DNA of 64,000 bases, from assembly GCF_001854325.1 (NCBI RefSeq), contig NZ_CP017755.1, positions 992,001 through 1,056,000 of the forward strand, written 5' to 3'. Position 1 is the stretch's first letter; each line of letters begins with the position of its first letter. Below, one piece after another: positions 25,503-37,126 of the stretch. Source of the DNA: Cupriavidus malaysiensis. GTDB taxonomy: Bacteria > Pseudomonadota > Gammaproteobacteria > Burkholderiales > Burkholderiaceae. Both the position numbers and the translations under genes were made by a program. The notes under the pieces are model-generated. The model did not search any database and was not told where the DNA came from. It worked only from the letters and a program-made list of their open reading frames with translations.

Positions 25503-27542
25503 CTATACCTTCATGCCGGTGCGCGGCCGCACCAGGTTCTGCATCGACATGACATCGCGCAGCACCGCCAGGTCCGGCTGGTCGGCCATGAACTGGTCGG
25601 GGCTGTAGCCGAGATGCCTGGCGCCGGCCGCGCGCAGGCGCTGCATCTGTGCGCGCAGCGCGCTGCTGGCGATCGGTGTGCCGGTGCGGCCGTCCAGCGC
25701 CTGCAGCGAAAAGATGGTCTTGCGCAGCGCGAGCGGATGGGCCGCCACCGCGCGCGCCAGGCCGTCCAGCCACGCCGTCGACGGGGGCGCGCCGGAGTCC
25801 TCGCTGGCCGGCAGCTTGACGAAGTCGTAGGCGGCGGCGAAGGCATCGAGGTCCTGCGCCAGCCGCGCGACGCCGTCCGGCTCCAGCACGGCGTCGGCGC
25901 GGAGGGTGCGCACGGTCAGCACGCTGCCGCCCTGGTAGTCGGTGACGAGGGCGGCGAGATCCCGGGTGAGGTCGCCCAGGTGGCGCAGCTTGCCTTCCGA
26001 CCAGCGCCGCCGCAGCTCGGGATCGGCGCGGATCGCCGCCACGCTGGGCGGCAGGCCCCAGTCGGCGTAGGCGGCCAGCGCCGCGTCGCCGGCATCCTCG
26101 GACTCGCCGAGACAGGCGTCGGCGCCGAACACGATGCCGTTGAAGCTGGTGTAGCGCGCCAGGTCGTAGTAGATATCGCGGATGGTGGCTCGCGCCCGGG
26201 CGTCGAAGGGGCTCAGGCGCGGCATGCCGCGCGCGGCGGCCGGCGTGCCGTCGGCCCCGGGTGCCGCGGTGACCAGGCGCGCGGCGGCCGCATGGCCGGC
26301 CGGCAGCCGGAACGCCAGCAGCGGCAGCGCCGCGTAGACCTGCACCCCGGTGCGCGTGATCAGTTGCCAGGCCGTGCGCGAGAACAGGTCGGCGCGCATC
26401 GGCAGGTGGCGGTTGGGGAAGTACAGCGCGCGGGCGCTGCCGCTGCCGTCCGGATCGTGGTAGGCCTTGAGGAAGACCGACTTGGGCTCGAGCGCCTTGA
26501 TACGGTCCAGCAGGTGCGACAGGCGGGCCTCCTGGCGTGCGGGATCGGCATCGTAGACATCGTCCAGCGCCACGTCGACCACCCGCTCGATCGGATGGCT
26601 GTCGCCGCGATAGGCCGACTGCCGGCGGAACTGCGCCAGCATGACGCCCGCGTCCCAGTCGTAGGAGACCAGCTGGCGGCGGATCCTGGTGAGCGGCACG
26701 TCGGGCGTGTTGGGGCCCTCGTCGAGCGTGAAGTGGACACGCATGCCGAGCTGGCGCGAGGCGCCGATCAGGGCGGAGTTGTAGGTGCCGTAGGGCCATA
26801 CCATCGCGCGTGGCGCGACGCCGGTGTTGGCCTGGATCAGGTCCGAGCAGCGCTGCAGGTCGGCGGTGGTGCGGCGCTGGTACTCGTCGTCGTTCTCGTA
26901 GCGCCCGAGCTCGGGGAAGTAGAGATGGGCGCTGGCTGCCGGCAGTTCGTTGCCCTGCGGGTTGGCCACCGCGCCGTGGTGCATGTCGTGCGTATGCGAG
27001 GCGATCTCGACCAGCCCGGAGTCGGCCATCTCGCGCAGGTGTTCCCAGCGCATGAAATAGCCCGGCGCCATGAGCGACTTGTAGCCGATGCGCACCGGCT
27101 GCCCGCGCGGCGTGTCGGTCCAGCGCGATACCACCGCGATCAGGGCCGGGTAGCCGTACTGCTTGAGCAGCGGGAAGGCCTTGGTGTACTGGCTGGCGTA
27201 GGCATCGTCGAAGCTCAGCAGCACGGCGCGGGGCGGCAGCGGCGCGCCGCCGTTGCGCGCGGCGATGATCTGCTCGACGCTGACCGGGCGGAAGTCGTTG
27301 GCCCGGATCCAGGCGAAGATGTTGTTGAGCATGGCGGTGCTGATGGCGCAGGTGTCGGCCACCGTCGCCACATCGGCGCGCAGGTCGTCGCGGATGTCGT
27401 GGATGGCAAGCACGCGGAAGGTCAGGCCGTCATCGGCATCCTGCTGCGGCAGCAGCGACAGGGCTAAGCCGGCGTGGGCGGCCTGGCTCACCGACAGCGC
27501 GCCGGCAAGGCCAAGGAAGGAGCGGCGATCGAGCTTGTGCAT
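25503..27542 (-). CDS. pgaB: PgaB-type poly-N-acetylglucosamine N-deacetylase/hydrolase
   Basis: 679 aa. The N-terminus LDRRSFLGLAGALSVSQAAHA is a twin-arginine-like signal without a lipobox, unlike the lipoprotein PgaB of E. coli. Residues ~45-310 are a family-4 carbohydrate esterase domain: LSFDDAYASQYTKAFPLL (DD motif), SHTHDMHHG (metal His) and AMVWPYGTYN. Residues ~320-660 are the C-terminal glycoside-hydrolase-like domain with SVFLKAYHDPDGSG and FNGIVFGADACLGE (DG/D acid region). It partly deacetylates the polymer in the periplasm for export through PgaA. Confidence 0.92.
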   Translation of the reverse strand: MHKLDRRSFLGLAGALSVSQAAHAGLALSLLPQQDADDGLTFRVLAIHDIRDDLRADVATVADTCAISTAMLNNIFAWIRANDFRPVSVEQIIAARNGGAPLPPRAVLLSFDDAYASQYTKAFPLLKQYGYPALIAVVSRWTDTPRGQPVRIGYKSLMAPGYFMRWEHLREMADSGLVEIASHTHDMHHGAVANPQGNELPAASAHLYFPELGRYENDDEYQRRTTADLQRCSDLIQANTGVAPRAMVWPYGTYNSALIGASRQLGMRVHFTLDEGPNTPDVPLTRIRRQLVSYDWDAGVMLAQFRRQSAYRGDSHPIERVVDVALDDVYDADPARQEARLSHLLDRIKALEPKSVFLKAYHDPDGSGSARALYFPNRHLPMRADLFSRTAWQLITRTGVQVYAALPLLAFRLPAGHAAAARLVTAAPGADGTPAAARGMPRLSPFDARARATIRDIYYDLARYTSFNGIVFGADACLGESEDAGDAALAAYADWGLPPSVAAIRADPELRRRWSEGKLRHLGDLTRDLAALVTDYQGGSVLTVRTLRADAVLEPDGVARLAQDLDAFAAAYDFVKLPASEDSGAPPSTAWLDGLARAVAAHPLALRKTIFSLQALDGRTGTPIASSALRAQMQRLRAAGARHLGYSPDQFMADQPDLAVLRDVMSMQNLVRPRTGMKV

Positions 27543-27560
27543 GATGGCTTGGCGGCTGGC

Positions 27561-29612
27561 TCAGAGTGGCACGTTGAGGGTGAGGTAGATCAGCTTGCTG
27601 GTCTCGCACGCGGCGTCGTAGCGGCGGCTGCCGATGCCGATGCCGTAGGTCAGCGAGGCCTTGCGCCCGAGCTGCCAGTAGTGCTCCAGGCGGGCCTCCC
27701 ACAGCATGCTGTCGCCGAAGCCGTCCTGGTGGTAGCCGCCCGCGCTCACGTAGACGCGCTGGCTGAAGGACCTGTCGGCGTAGCGCCAGGGCGTCCACTG
27801 GTACATCGAGCGCACCTGGGCGATGTAGTCGCGGCGCGGGTTGAAGTAGGCGGTGCCGGCGAGCGTGTTGCTGTCGGTGCCGACGTCGAGCCAGAGCGAG
27901 ACCTGGTGGCGCGGCGTATTGAGCAGGCGCTGGTAGACGGTGCCGAGCCATTGCTGGTTCAGGTTGGTGTCGCTGTAGCGCGAGAGGGCGTAGGACAGGT
28001 TGAAGTAGCGCCGGTCGTCCTGCGAATAGCGCGCGCTGGCGGTGCCGGTGCGCCCGGTGACGCCGGCCTGGTAGGCCTTCCAGGGCAGGTCGTTGGCGTC
28101 CGAGTCGAAGCCCAGGCTGAAGCGCCAATGGTCGTCGGGCTGGTAGGCCAGCGTGCTGGTGCCGCCGGTGCGCCCCTCGCCGCCGGTGGACTGGTGCACT
28201 TCGGCGCTGGCTTCCCAGCCGTCGCGCCGGTAGTCGACGCCCGCGCCGTTGCGCACGCGGCTGACGCTGTTGCCGTTGCCGGTGTCGGCGCGCCCCGAGA
28301 ACTGGTGCGCGAACACGCGCCAGTACAGCGCGAGCGGCGACGAGTACAGGTGCGTATCGATGGCCCAGGCCTGGTCGGCCAGCGCCGCGTTGCCGCGCTC
28401 GCCGCCCGCCTCGATGATCAGCTGGGGCCGTTCGTAGATGCGGTAGTCGCGCTCGAACAGCCGCACCGCGTTGTTGTCGGGGAAACCGGCGCCGAAGGTG
28501 GTGGCAACGGTGCGCGCCTGCTCGAACTGGTAGCGCTGCAGTGAGGTTTCGCCGATGCCGGCGAGGCTGGCGATGTCCTCGGGGTGGTCGTTGTGGACCT
28601 GCAGGTAGAGCTCCTGCGCGCCGTGCGGCCGCTCCTGCACCAGCGCGCCATCGGCGCGGGCCGTCAGCAGGGTCGGGTCGAACGGCGCATCCCTGCGCAG
28701 CGCGTCGAGCGCGCGCACGCCCTCGTCGACGTGGTTGGTGTACAGCAGGTACTGCGCCTGCAGCTTCATGACGGTGCCGTAGTCCGGATTGGTCTTGTCG
28801 ATATCCACCGACAGCGCGTCCTGCGCGGGGGTGGTGCGCAGCATGCTGGTCACCAGCGCATGCGCGGTCTCGTAGCGGCCCTGGTCGAGGTAGGCGAAGA
28901 ACAGGCTTTCCTGCACGCTGACGCGGGTCAGGGCGTAGGGCTCGGTGGTTTCGGCGATGGGTTCGCGCGGCGATTGCAGGGCCAGCTCGTAGGCGTGCGC
29001 CGCGAGGTCGGGCTTGTCCTGGTAGGCATAGGCGTCGCCGGCGGCGACGTAGGCGGCGGCCGGCAGCGGCTCGCCGGCTGGCGGCGCGATCTGCTCGTAC
29101 AGCGCGCTGGCCTCGGCCATGCGCCCGCGCACCGCCAGGGCGGTGAGGCGGTCGGCCTGGGCCGTGCGCCGCAAGGCCTGGTAGGACTCGTCGGGCGGGA
29201 TGCGCTCGAGCAGCGCGTCGGCGCCGGCCAGTGCGTGGTCGGCGGCCGCCAGCCGGTCGGGGGCGTTGGAGGCGCCGGCCTGTTGCCGCGCCCAGCGGAT
29301 CTCCTGCGCGACGACCAGGTGCTCGAGCTGCAGCAGGTCGGCGCGCGAGAACACCTCGGGCCGCGCCGTGGCCTGCTCCAGTGCCAGTTGCGGCGAGCCG
29401 TCCTCGGCTAGGGCGAAGAGGCGCTGGCGCAGGGCCTGCGGCGACTCGGGCGGGCTGGCGGGCGCTGCCTGGGAGGGCCGCGCCGCTGGCGCCGCGCGCT
29501 CGGCGCCGGCGGCCTGGGCTCCGCCATGATCACGCGCGAACAGGGCTAGCAGCACCGCCGTCGTCTTGAGCGTGCTCCGCAAGCGCCTGCGATTCGGCTG
29601 GGATGATTTCAC
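27561..29612 (-). CDS. pgaA: PgaA-type outer-membrane porin for poly-N-acetylglucosamine
   Basis: 683 aa from GTG 29612 (VKSSQPNRRRLRSTLKTTAVLLALF signal). The frame is open up to 29930 but the upstream part has no coding character. Residues ~60-390 are TPR-like helical repeats (ARADGALVQERPHGAQELYLQVHNDHPEDIASLAGIGETSL). The rest is beta-barrel, with alternating aromatic strands and terminal aromatic-rich strands (TYGIGIGSRRYDAACETSKLIYLTLNVPL). It exports PGA. The ribosome site contains an 8-G run on the coding strand 5 bases before the GTG. First gene of the pga operon, 18 bp before pgaB. Confidence 0.9.
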   Translation of the reverse strand: MKSSQPNRRRLRSTLKTTAVLLALFARDHGGAQAAGAERAAPAARPSQAAPASPPESPQALRQRLFALAEDGSPQLALEQATARPEVFSRADLLQLEHLVVAQEIRWARQQAGASNAPDRLAAADHALAGADALLERIPPDESYQALRRTAQADRLTALAVRGRMAEASALYEQIAPPAGEPLPAAAYVAAGDAYAYQDKPDLAAHAYELALQSPREPIAETTEPYALTRVSVQESLFFAYLDQGRYETAHALVTSMLRTTPAQDALSVDIDKTNPDYGTVMKLQAQYLLYTNHVDEGVRALDALRRDAPFDPTLLTARADGALVQERPHGAQELYLQVHNDHPEDIASLAGIGETSLQRYQFEQARTVATTFGAGFPDNNAVRLFERDYRIYERPQLIIEAGGERGNAALADQAWAIDTHLYSSPLALYWRVFAHQFSGRADTGNGNSVSRVRNGAGVDYRRDGWEASAEVHQSTGGEGRTGGTSTLAYQPDDHWRFSLGFDSDANDLPWKAYQAGVTGRTGTASARYSQDDRRYFNLSYALSRYSDTNLNQQWLGTVYQRLLNTPRHQVSLWLDVGTDSNTLAGTAYFNPRRDYIAQVRSMYQWTPWRYADRSFSQRVYVSAGGYHQDGFGDSMLWEARLEHYWQLGRKASLTYGIGIGSRRYDAACETSKLIYLTLNVPL

Positions 29613-29617
29613 GGTGA

Positions 29618-29625
29618 CCCCCCCC
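29618..29625 (-). promoter_or_regulatory. Poly-G tract (8) in the pgaA ribosome-binding region
   Basis: On the pgaA coding strand, CTCC is followed by eight G, then TCACC and the GTG start. The tract is part of, or directly next to, the Shine-Dalgarno. Slippage would change spacing or strength without altering the protein. Confidence 0.5.
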
Positions 29626-30070
29626 GGAGTGGTCGGTAGAAGAGCCGCAGCTCGTCTCCCTGGGGCGTCTTTGCCGGCCATGCACCACATGGTCTTTTCT
29701 CGGGCAACGGGACTTCGCCGGCGAGCGCGATCGCCGTCGCATGGCGCCGGAAGAACGGTGCCATGCCGCCGTGCCATTCTCGGTAACCCGAAACGCAAAG
29801 AACGCGACCTGACTTGGCGGCCATCCGGCAGAGCGCCGGCCGGCCGCGCACTTTCCCCATCCAAGGACCGGCGTGCCGCCGCGGTACAAGGCGCTGCGGC
29901 GGCACGGACGGCCGTCCTGCTTCGATTCAAAGTGCCCTGGGTCGCCGGGGCGCGCTTTTTTGCCGCGTCGTCTCCCGGGTTTCCAAAAGCGGGCTTGTGC
30001 CATGGAATCTTGGTCGATCCGGGCGGGTAGCGGCAGTGGCCAGAGGATCTAGGGCGCGCGGGGGAGATTT

Positions 30071-30136
30071 GGATGAGGACTCATCCTTCTAGCTGGCTTG
30101 TGCGGCACAAGGCGCGTGGCAGCTTGCTGCCACGCG
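30071..30136. promoter_or_regulatory. Cluster of three perfect inverted repeats
   Basis: Within 66 bp: GGATGAG/CTCATCC around GA (30071-30086), CTTGTGC/GCACAAG around G (30097-30111), and 11-base arms CGCGTGGCAGC/GCTGCCACGCG around TT (30113-30136). They lie about 240-300 bp upstream of the sigma-54-like promoter, where enhancer-binding activators usually bind. As RNA they would form three consecutive hairpins. No T run follows, so termination is unlikely. Confidence 0.5.
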
Positions 30137-30374
30137 GCGGCTCCTGCACCGATGGTTCGCCGCTGGCGGTTCGGCATCTCATCCCACCTTCGGCCACGTT
30201 GCGGCCGCGCGGCATCCACGTCCCGCCCGCCTTGCAGGCGCGCGCTCCCGCCTCCCGCCGCCCCGCCGCCGCCCGGAACTGCGCCGGCCGGCGCGAACGG
30301 CCCGTTCTTCGTCCTCCCCGTCCGCCAGGCACGCTCTCAGGGATTTCCCTCGGTGGGGTCTTCCTCACTATCGC

Positions 30375-30389
30375 TGGCCCGGTCTTTGC
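30375..30389 (+). promoter_or_regulatory. Sigma-54-type -24/-12 promoter of the RpiR operon
   Basis: TGGCCCGGTCTTTGC matches TGGCACGN4TTGC with one mismatch (C for A) and exact GG-to-GC spacing. The predicted start is about 30401, inside the TGTAAAT/ATTTACA palindrome. The leader to the ATG at 30511 would be about 110 nt. Confidence 0.55.
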
Positions 30390-30390
30390 G

Positions 30391-30406
30391 TGTAAATTCA
30401 TTTACA
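30391..30406. promoter_or_regulatory. Perfect palindrome at the predicted start site, probable RpiR-family operator
   Basis: TGTAAAT and ATTTACA around TC. TGTAA...TTACA arms resemble operators of RpiR/HexR-type SIS-domain regulators. It overlaps the predicted transcription start of the operon whose first gene encodes such a regulator, so autorepression is the simplest reading. Confidence 0.55.
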
Positions 30407-30510
30407 TTGAATCAGCTAGCAAGAAATCCCATTTTCATGCACACCTGCCCCATCTTCGCGCAGGGTCGCCGCGGCGGCCGTGGCGCTGCACCAGGCCGAG
30501 GCATCCGCCA

Positions 30511-31482
30511 ATGACCCAGGCCAGCCAGACCATCGCCGAGCGCATTGCCCGCAGCCTGCCGGCGTTGACGCCCGCCCACCAGCGCATGGCCCACTACGTG
30601 CTGGACAATCCGTTCCGCGCGGCGACCATGCGCATCGACGAGCTCGCCGCCGCGGTGCAGGTTTCGGTGGCGACGGCCAACCGCTTCGCCCATGCGCTCG
30701 GCTTCGAGGGCTATCCGCAGTTCCGCGCGGAGCTGGTGCGCGGCTTCGAGGCCACGCTGGCGCCGGTGGAGCGCCTGCGCGACGAGCTGGAGCGCCCGGC
30801 CACCGCGGCCGAGGCGATGGCGGCATCGCTCGACGATGCCGCCCGCAACCTCGAGGCCACGCGCCGCGGCCTCGATGCGGACGCCTGCGAGCGCGCGGTG
30901 GAGGCGATCCTGGCGGCGCACCGCGTCTACATCATCGGCTTCGGCGCCAGCGGCTTCCTGGCGGGGCTGCTGCAGCACGGACTCGAACTGCACTGCCGCA
31001 CGGTGTCGTCGGTGTCGACCGCCGCCGGTGCCTCGCATGCCGCGCGCCAGTTGTTCAAGCTCGAAGCGGGTGACCTGGTGATCGGCATCGCCTTCCCGCG
31101 CTACGTTTCGGATACCGTGCTGCTGGCCGAGCGGATCAAGGCGCGCGGCGTCAGGCTGCTGGCGCTGACCGACGGGCCGCTCTCGCCGCTGGCGCCATTG
31201 GCCGATATCGCGCTCTATGCCAGCGCCGGCAGCCGCCTGTCGGCCAATGCCGATGCCGTCGTGACCGCGCTGATCGAAGCGCTGTGCGATGCGGTGGCGC
31301 ACCGCTCGGCGCATTCGGTGCAGCGCGCCGCCGAGATGACCGAATTCCTGCTGCCCTGGCTGCACGGTACGCCGGCCTTGCGCACTCCCGAGGCGCCGCG
31401 CGTGGCCGAGGACCGGCGCGAGGCACCGGACGTGCCGCCGCGCCGCCCCGTCAACAACGCCAGATCCCGCAAATCGTCATGA
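30511..31482 (+). CDS. RpiR-family transcriptional regulator (HTH + SIS domain)
   Basis: 323 aa. Start ATG 30511 (MTQASQTIAERIARSLPALTP); the frame is open further upstream through non-coding sequence. Residues ~1-77 are the RpiR HTH (HQRMAHYVLDNPFRAATMRIDELAAAVQVSVATANRFAHALGF). The SIS domain at ~125-260 shows VYIIGFGASGFLAGLLQHGLEL, SVSTAAGASHAARQLFKLEAGDLVIGIAFPRY and RGVRLLALTDGPLSPLA. SIS domains bind sugar phosphates, but this gene heads a peptide operon, so the effector may be unusual. A 40-residue Arg/Pro-rich tail is extra. It overlaps iaaA by 4 bp (ATGA). Confidence 0.9.
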   Translation: MTQASQTIAERIARSLPALTPAHQRMAHYVLDNPFRAATMRIDELAAAVQVSVATANRFAHALGFEGYPQFRAELVRGFEATLAPVERLRDELERPATAAEAMAASLDDAARNLEATRRGLDADACERAVEAILAAHRVYIIGFGASGFLAGLLQHGLELHCRTVSSVSTAAGASHAARQLFKLEAGDLVIGIAFPRYVSDTVLLAERIKARGVRLLALTDGPLSPLAPLADIALYASAGSRLSANADAVVTALIEALCDAVAHRSAHSVQRAAEMTEFLLPWLHGTPALRTPEAPRVAEDRREAPDVPPRRPVNNARSRKSS

Positions 31483-32447
31483 AGCAAGCAGTCATCGCCA
31501 TTCACGGCGGCGCCGGCACCATCACGCGGGCCGCCATGGACGCCGCCCGCGAACGCGAGTACAGCGCCGCGCTGGAGCACGTGCTGCAGGCCGGCCAGCG
31601 CATCCTGGCCGGCGGCGGCAGCGCGCTCGATGCCGTCACCGAGGCCGTGCGCCTGCTGGAGGAGTGCCCGCTCTTCAATGCCGGCAAGGGCGCCGTGCTG
31701 ACCCGTGCCGGCACCTATGAGCTGGATGCCGCCGTGATGGACGGCGCCACGCTGCGCGCCGGCGCGGTGGCCTGCGTGCAGCGCCTGCGCAATCCGGTCC
31801 TGGCGGCGCGCGCGGTACTCGAGCACAGCGAGCACGTGCTGTTCGCCGGCGAGGGCGCCGAGGCCTTCGCCGCGGCCCAGGGCCTGGAGTGCGTGCCGCC
31901 CGGGTTCTACTACACCGCGGCGCGCACCGAGCAGTGGCAGCGCGCGCGCGCCGCGGCCGGCATGCTGCTGGACCACGATGCCGCCACGCTGGTGGCGCAG
32001 GAGCAGGCCGGGGCCGAGCCGATCGACCCGGACAGCAAGTTCGGCACCGTCGGCGCGGTCGCCTGCGACCGGCACGGCAACCTGGCGGCGGCGACTTCCA
32101 CCGGGGGCGTGACCAACAAGCTGGTGGGACGCGTCGGCGACAGCCCGCTGATCGGCGCCGGCTGCTATGCCGACGACGTCGCCGCGGTGTCCTGCACCGG
32201 CACCGGCGAGATGTTCATCCGCGCCGTGGCCGCGCACGACGTGGTGGCGCAGATGCGCTACGCGGGCCTGTCGCTGCAGGAGGCGGCGCGGCGCGTGGTG
32301 ATGGAGAAGCTGCCCGCCATCCGGGGGCGCGGCGGCCTGATCGCCGTGGACCGCGCGGGCAACGTCGCGCTGCCGTTCAACACCGAAGGGATGTACCGCG
32401 GCAGCGCGCGCGTGGACGGGCCCGTCGAGGTATCGATCTATGGCTGA
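31479..32447 (+). CDS. iaaA: Isoaspartyl peptidase / L-asparaginase type 2 (Ntn-hydrolase)
   Basis: 322 aa. It opens [14 protein letters not shown], has [29 protein letters not shown], and the autocleavage/nucleophile site [12 protein letters not shown] (Thr ~190) followed by [26 protein letters not shown]. It releases L-aspartate from beta-aspartyl dipeptides, and often from asparagine, after splitting itself into alpha and beta chains. In E. coli the same gene precedes gsiABCD, so this arrangement is conserved. Cytoplasmic; substrates would enter through the downstream importer. Confidence 0.93.
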   Translation: MKQAVIAIHGGAGTITRAAMDAAREREYSAALEHVLQAGQRILAGGGSALDAVTEAVRLLEECPLFNAGKGAVLTRAGTYELDAAVMDGATLRAGAVACVQRLRNPVLAARAVLEHSEHVLFAGEGAEAFAAAQGLECVPPGFYYTAARTEQWQRARAAAGMLLDHDAATLVAQEQAGAEPIDPDSKFGTVGAVACDRHGNLAAATSTGGVTNKLVGRVGDSPLIGAGCYADDVAAVSCTGTGEMFIRAVAAHDVVAQMRYAGLSLQEAARRVVMEKLPAIRGRGGLIAVDRAGNVALPFNTEGMYRGSARVDGPVEVSIYG

Positions 32448-32497
32448 GGCCGTGCCGTTCCGGCCGCCGCGCCAGCCGCATTGCAAGGAGAGCCGCC

Positions 32498-34390
<1,893 letters not shown>

Positions 34391-34452
34391 AGCGGGTTGA
34401 AGCGGATCGTCCCGATCCACCCGCACCCATGGTTTTTCAAGGAGCAATGCTC

Positions 34453-36006
34453 ATGAACCTGCGCAGATTCACTCCCGGCCTCGCTGCCGGCGCCTTCGCC
34501 GCCACCGCCCTCGGCCTGCCGGCGACGCCCGCCTTCGCCGCCAAGGACGCGGTGATGGCGGTCTATTCCACCTTCACCACGCTCGACCCCTACGACGCCA
34601 ACGACACGCTGTCGCAGGCCGCCTGCAAGTCCTTCTACCAGGGCCTGTTCGGCTTCGACAAGGACATGAAGCTGGTCAACGTGCTGGCCGAGAGCTACGA
34701 CGTCAGCAAGGACGGCCTGGTCTATACCATCAAGCTGCGCAAGGGCGTCAAGTTCCACGACGGCACCGCCTTCGACGCCGCCGCGGTCAAGGCCAACCTG
34801 GACCGCGTCACCGACCCGGCCAACAAGCTCAAGCGCTATACGCTGTTCAACCGCGTGGCCAAGACCGAGGTGGTCGACGCCGGCACCGTGCGCGTGATGC
34901 TGAAGGAGCCGTTCTCGCCCTTCATCAACGTGCTGGCCCACCCCTCGGCGGTGATGATCTCGCCCGCCGCGCTGAAGAAGTACGGCAAGGAGATCGCCTT
35001 CCACCCGGTCGGCACCGGCCCCTTCGAGTTCGTCGAGTGGAAACAGCCCGACTTCCTCAAGGGCCGGAAGTTCGCCGGCTACTGGAAGACCGGCTATCCG
35101 AAGATCGATTCCATCACCTGGCGTCCGGTGGTCGACAACAACACGCGCTCGGCCATCATGCAGACCGGCGAGGCGGACTTCGCCTTCAGCATTCCCTTCG
35201 AGCAGGCCGCGGTGCTCAAGGCCAGTCCCAAGGTCGACCTGATCGACGCGCCCTCGATCATCCAGCGCTACGTCACCTTCAACACCATGGTCAAGCCGTT
35301 CAACGACCCGAAGGTGCGCCAGGCGATCAACTACGCCATCAACAAGGAAGCGCTGGCCAAGGTGGCCTTCAACGGCTACGCGGTGCCGTCGGTGGGCGTG
35401 GTGCCGCCGGGCGTGGACTATGCCGAGAAGCTGGGTCCGTGGCCGTATGACCCGGCCAAGGCGCGCGAGCTGCTCAAGGAGGCCGGCTATCCGAACGGCT
35501 TCGAGACCACGCTGTGGTCGGCCTACAACCACACCACCGCGCAGAAGGTGATCCAGTTCGTGCAGCAGCAGCTGCAGCAGGTCGGCATCAAGGCCCAGGT
35601 GCAGGCGCTGGAAGCCGGCCAGCGCGTGGAGCGGGTCGAGAGCGTGCAGAAGCCGGAAGAGGCGGGCGTGCGCATGTACTACGTCGGCTGGTCGTCGTCG
35701 ACCGGCGAGTCGGACTGGGCCCTGCGTCCGCTGCTGGCCTCGGAGTCGATGCCGCCCAAGCTGCTGAATACCGCCTACTACAAGAACGACCACGTCGACG
35801 CCGACATCGCCGGCGCGCTGCGCACCACCGACCGCGGCGAGAAGGCGCGCCTGTACAAGGACGCGCAGGAGCGCATCTGGAAGGATGCGCCGTGGGCCTT
35901 CCTGGTGACCGAGAAGGTGCTGTTCGCGCGCGCCAAGCGCCTGAGCGGTGCCTACGTGATGCCCGACGGTTCGTTCAACTTCGACGACATCGACATCAAG
36001 CAGTAA
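34453..36006 (+). CDS. gsiB: GsiB-type periplasmic peptide/glutathione-binding protein
   Basis: 517 aa SBP_bac_5 protein. Two ATGs (34447 and 34453) follow AAGGAG at 34439-34444; only the second has workable spacing (8 bases). The Sec signal [27 protein letters not shown] precedes [25 protein letters not shown], then [53 protein letters not shown] is close to the GsiB pattern. It delivers glutathione or short peptides to GsiC/D. The true ligand could differ, given the isoaspartyl and D-peptide enzymes in the same operon. Confidence 0.9.
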   Translation: MNLRRFTPGLAAGAFAATALGLPATPAFAAKDAVMAVYSTFTTLDPYDANDTLSQAACKSFYQGLFGFDKDMKLVNVLAESYDVSKDGLVYTIKLRKGVKFHDGTAFDAAAVKANLDRVTDPANKLKRYTLFNRVAKTEVVDAGTVRVMLKEPFSPFINVLAHPSAVMISPAALKKYGKEIAFHPVGTGPFEFVEWKQPDFLKGRKFAGYWKTGYPKIDSITWRPVVDNNTRSAIMQTGEADFAFSIPFEQAAVLKASPKVDLIDAPSIIQRYVTFNTMVKPFNDPKVRQAINYAINKEALAKVAFNGYAVPSVGVVPPGVDYAEKLGPWPYDPAKARELLKEAGYPNGFETTLWSAYNHTTAQKVIQFVQQQLQQVGIKAQVQALEAGQRVERVESVQKPEEAGVRMYYVGWSSSTGESDWALRPLLASESMPPKLLNTAYYKNDHVDADIAGALRTTDRGEKARLYKDAQERIWKDAPWAFLVTEKVLFARAKRLSGAYVMPDGSFNFDDIDIKQ

Positions 36007-36193
36007 GGACGTCGCGCGCGTACCCCGGCCGGGTACGCGCGGTGTCCCGCAGGACACGGCGGGCGCGGCGCATGCCGCCACGCTCCGCCGCGTCGAGCAG
36101 TCAGCCGCGAGCGGCCGCCCGTCCGGGTTGCGGGGTCATGGACGAGCGGCCGGCGGTCCCATTCCGTTGTTGTTGGTGCGTTGTTGGTGCGTC

Positions 36194-37114
36194 ATGCTGA
36201 ACTACTTTCTCAAACGATTCCTGGGCGTCATCCCCACCCTGCTGATCGTGGCGGTGCTGGTGTTCCTGTTCGTCCACCTGCTGCCCGGGGATCCCGCGCG
36301 GCTCGCCGCCGGCCCCGAGGCCGATGTGGGCACGGTGGAACTGGTGCGCAAGGACCTGGGGCTGGACCGGCCGCTGCCCGAGCAGTTCGTGCGCTTCTTC
36401 TCGAACGCGGTGCGCGGTGAGTTCGGCACCTCGCTGCGCACCAAGCGCCCGGTCAGCGAGGAGATCGGCGACCGCTTCCTGCCGACGCTCTACCTGACCC
36501 TGGCCTCGATGGCCTGGGCCGTGGTGTTCGGCATGGTGATCGGCGTCTGCTCCGCGGTCTGGCGCAACCGCTGGCCGGACCGGCTCGGCATGACGCTGGC
36601 CGTGTCCGGCATCTCCTTCCCGGCCTTCGCCCTGGGCATGCTGCTGATGGAGGTGTTCTCGGTCCAGCTCGGCTGGCTGCCCTCGATCGGCGCCGACAGC
36701 TGGAAGCACTACATCCTGCCCTCGCTGACGCTGGGCGCGGCAGTCGCCGCCGTGATGGCGCGCTTCACGCGGGCCTCCTTCGTCGAGGTGCTGCACGAGG
36801 ACTTCGTGCGCACCGCGCGCGCCAAGGGCGTGCGCGAGAGCGTGGTGGTGGCCAAGCACGCCCTGCGCAACGCCATGATTCCCGTGGTCACCATGATGGG
36901 CCTGCAGTTCGGCTTCCTGCTGGGCGGCTCCATCGTGGTCGAGAAGGTGTTCAACTGGCCCGGCCTCGGCCGCTTGCTGGTGGACGCCGTCGAAATGCGC
37001 GACTACCCCGTGATCCAGGCCGAGGTGCTGCTGTTCTCGCTGGAATTCATCCTGATCAACCTGGTGGTGGACATCCTCTACACGGTGATCAATCCCGCCA
37101 TCCGCTACAAGTAA
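36194..37114 (+). CDS. gsiC: GsiC-type dipeptide ABC permease
   Basis: 306 aa, six helices. Start ATG 36194 ([35 protein letters not shown]); the frame from 36128 is leader. The coupling loop [41 protein letters not shown] is typical of DppB/GsiC. It lies 187 bp after gsiB, a longer gap than elsewhere in the operon, ending with an 11-bp tandem repeat (GTTGTTGGTGC at 36169 and 36180) and no clear Shine-Dalgarno, so initiation may be weak or tuned. Confidence 0.9.
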   Translation: MLNYFLKRFLGVIPTLLIVAVLVFLFVHLLPGDPARLAAGPEADVGTVELVRKDLGLDRPLPEQFVRFFSNAVRGEFGTSLRTKRPVSEEIGDRFLPTLYLTLASMAWAVVFGMVIGVCSAVWRNRWPDRLGMTLAVSGISFPAFALGMLLMEVFSVQLGWLPSIGADSWKHYILPSLTLGAAVAAVMARFTRASFVEVLHEDFVRTARAKGVRESVVVAKHALRNAMIPVVTMMGLQFGFLLGGSIVVEKVFNWPGLGRLLVDAVEMRDYPVIQAEVLLFSLEFILINLVVDILYTVINPAIRYK

Positions 37115-37126
37115 GAGGAGGCCGGC

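Larger units (their letters stand above)
29613..30510. other. Long divergent regulatory region between pgaA and the RpiR operon
   Basis: 898 bp without a convincing gene. It holds, in order: the poly-G ribosome region of pgaA (29618-29625), about 430 bp of featureless sequence, a cluster of three perfect inverted repeats (30071-30136), a further unassigned stretch, a sigma-54-like promoter (30375-30389) and a palindromic operator (30391-30406). Several open frames cross it on both strands but lack ribosome sites and recognisable sequence. Confidence 0.6.

Noticed and set aside
29680..29830. c-di-GMP (GEMM-like) riboswitch before pgaA
   Set aside because: Fragments resembling ACGCAAAG and GGGTTACCGA occur, but on opposite strands and in the wrong order; no consistent GEMM fold could be drawn.
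29566..30030. A gene in the pgaA-rpiR gap (154-codon frame)
   Set aside because: No ribosome site, biased composition, overlaps the pgaA start region, and unlike any family I know.
30113..30136. Rho-independent terminator
   Set aside because: The hairpin is strong, but no T run follows on either strand and no gene ends nearby.
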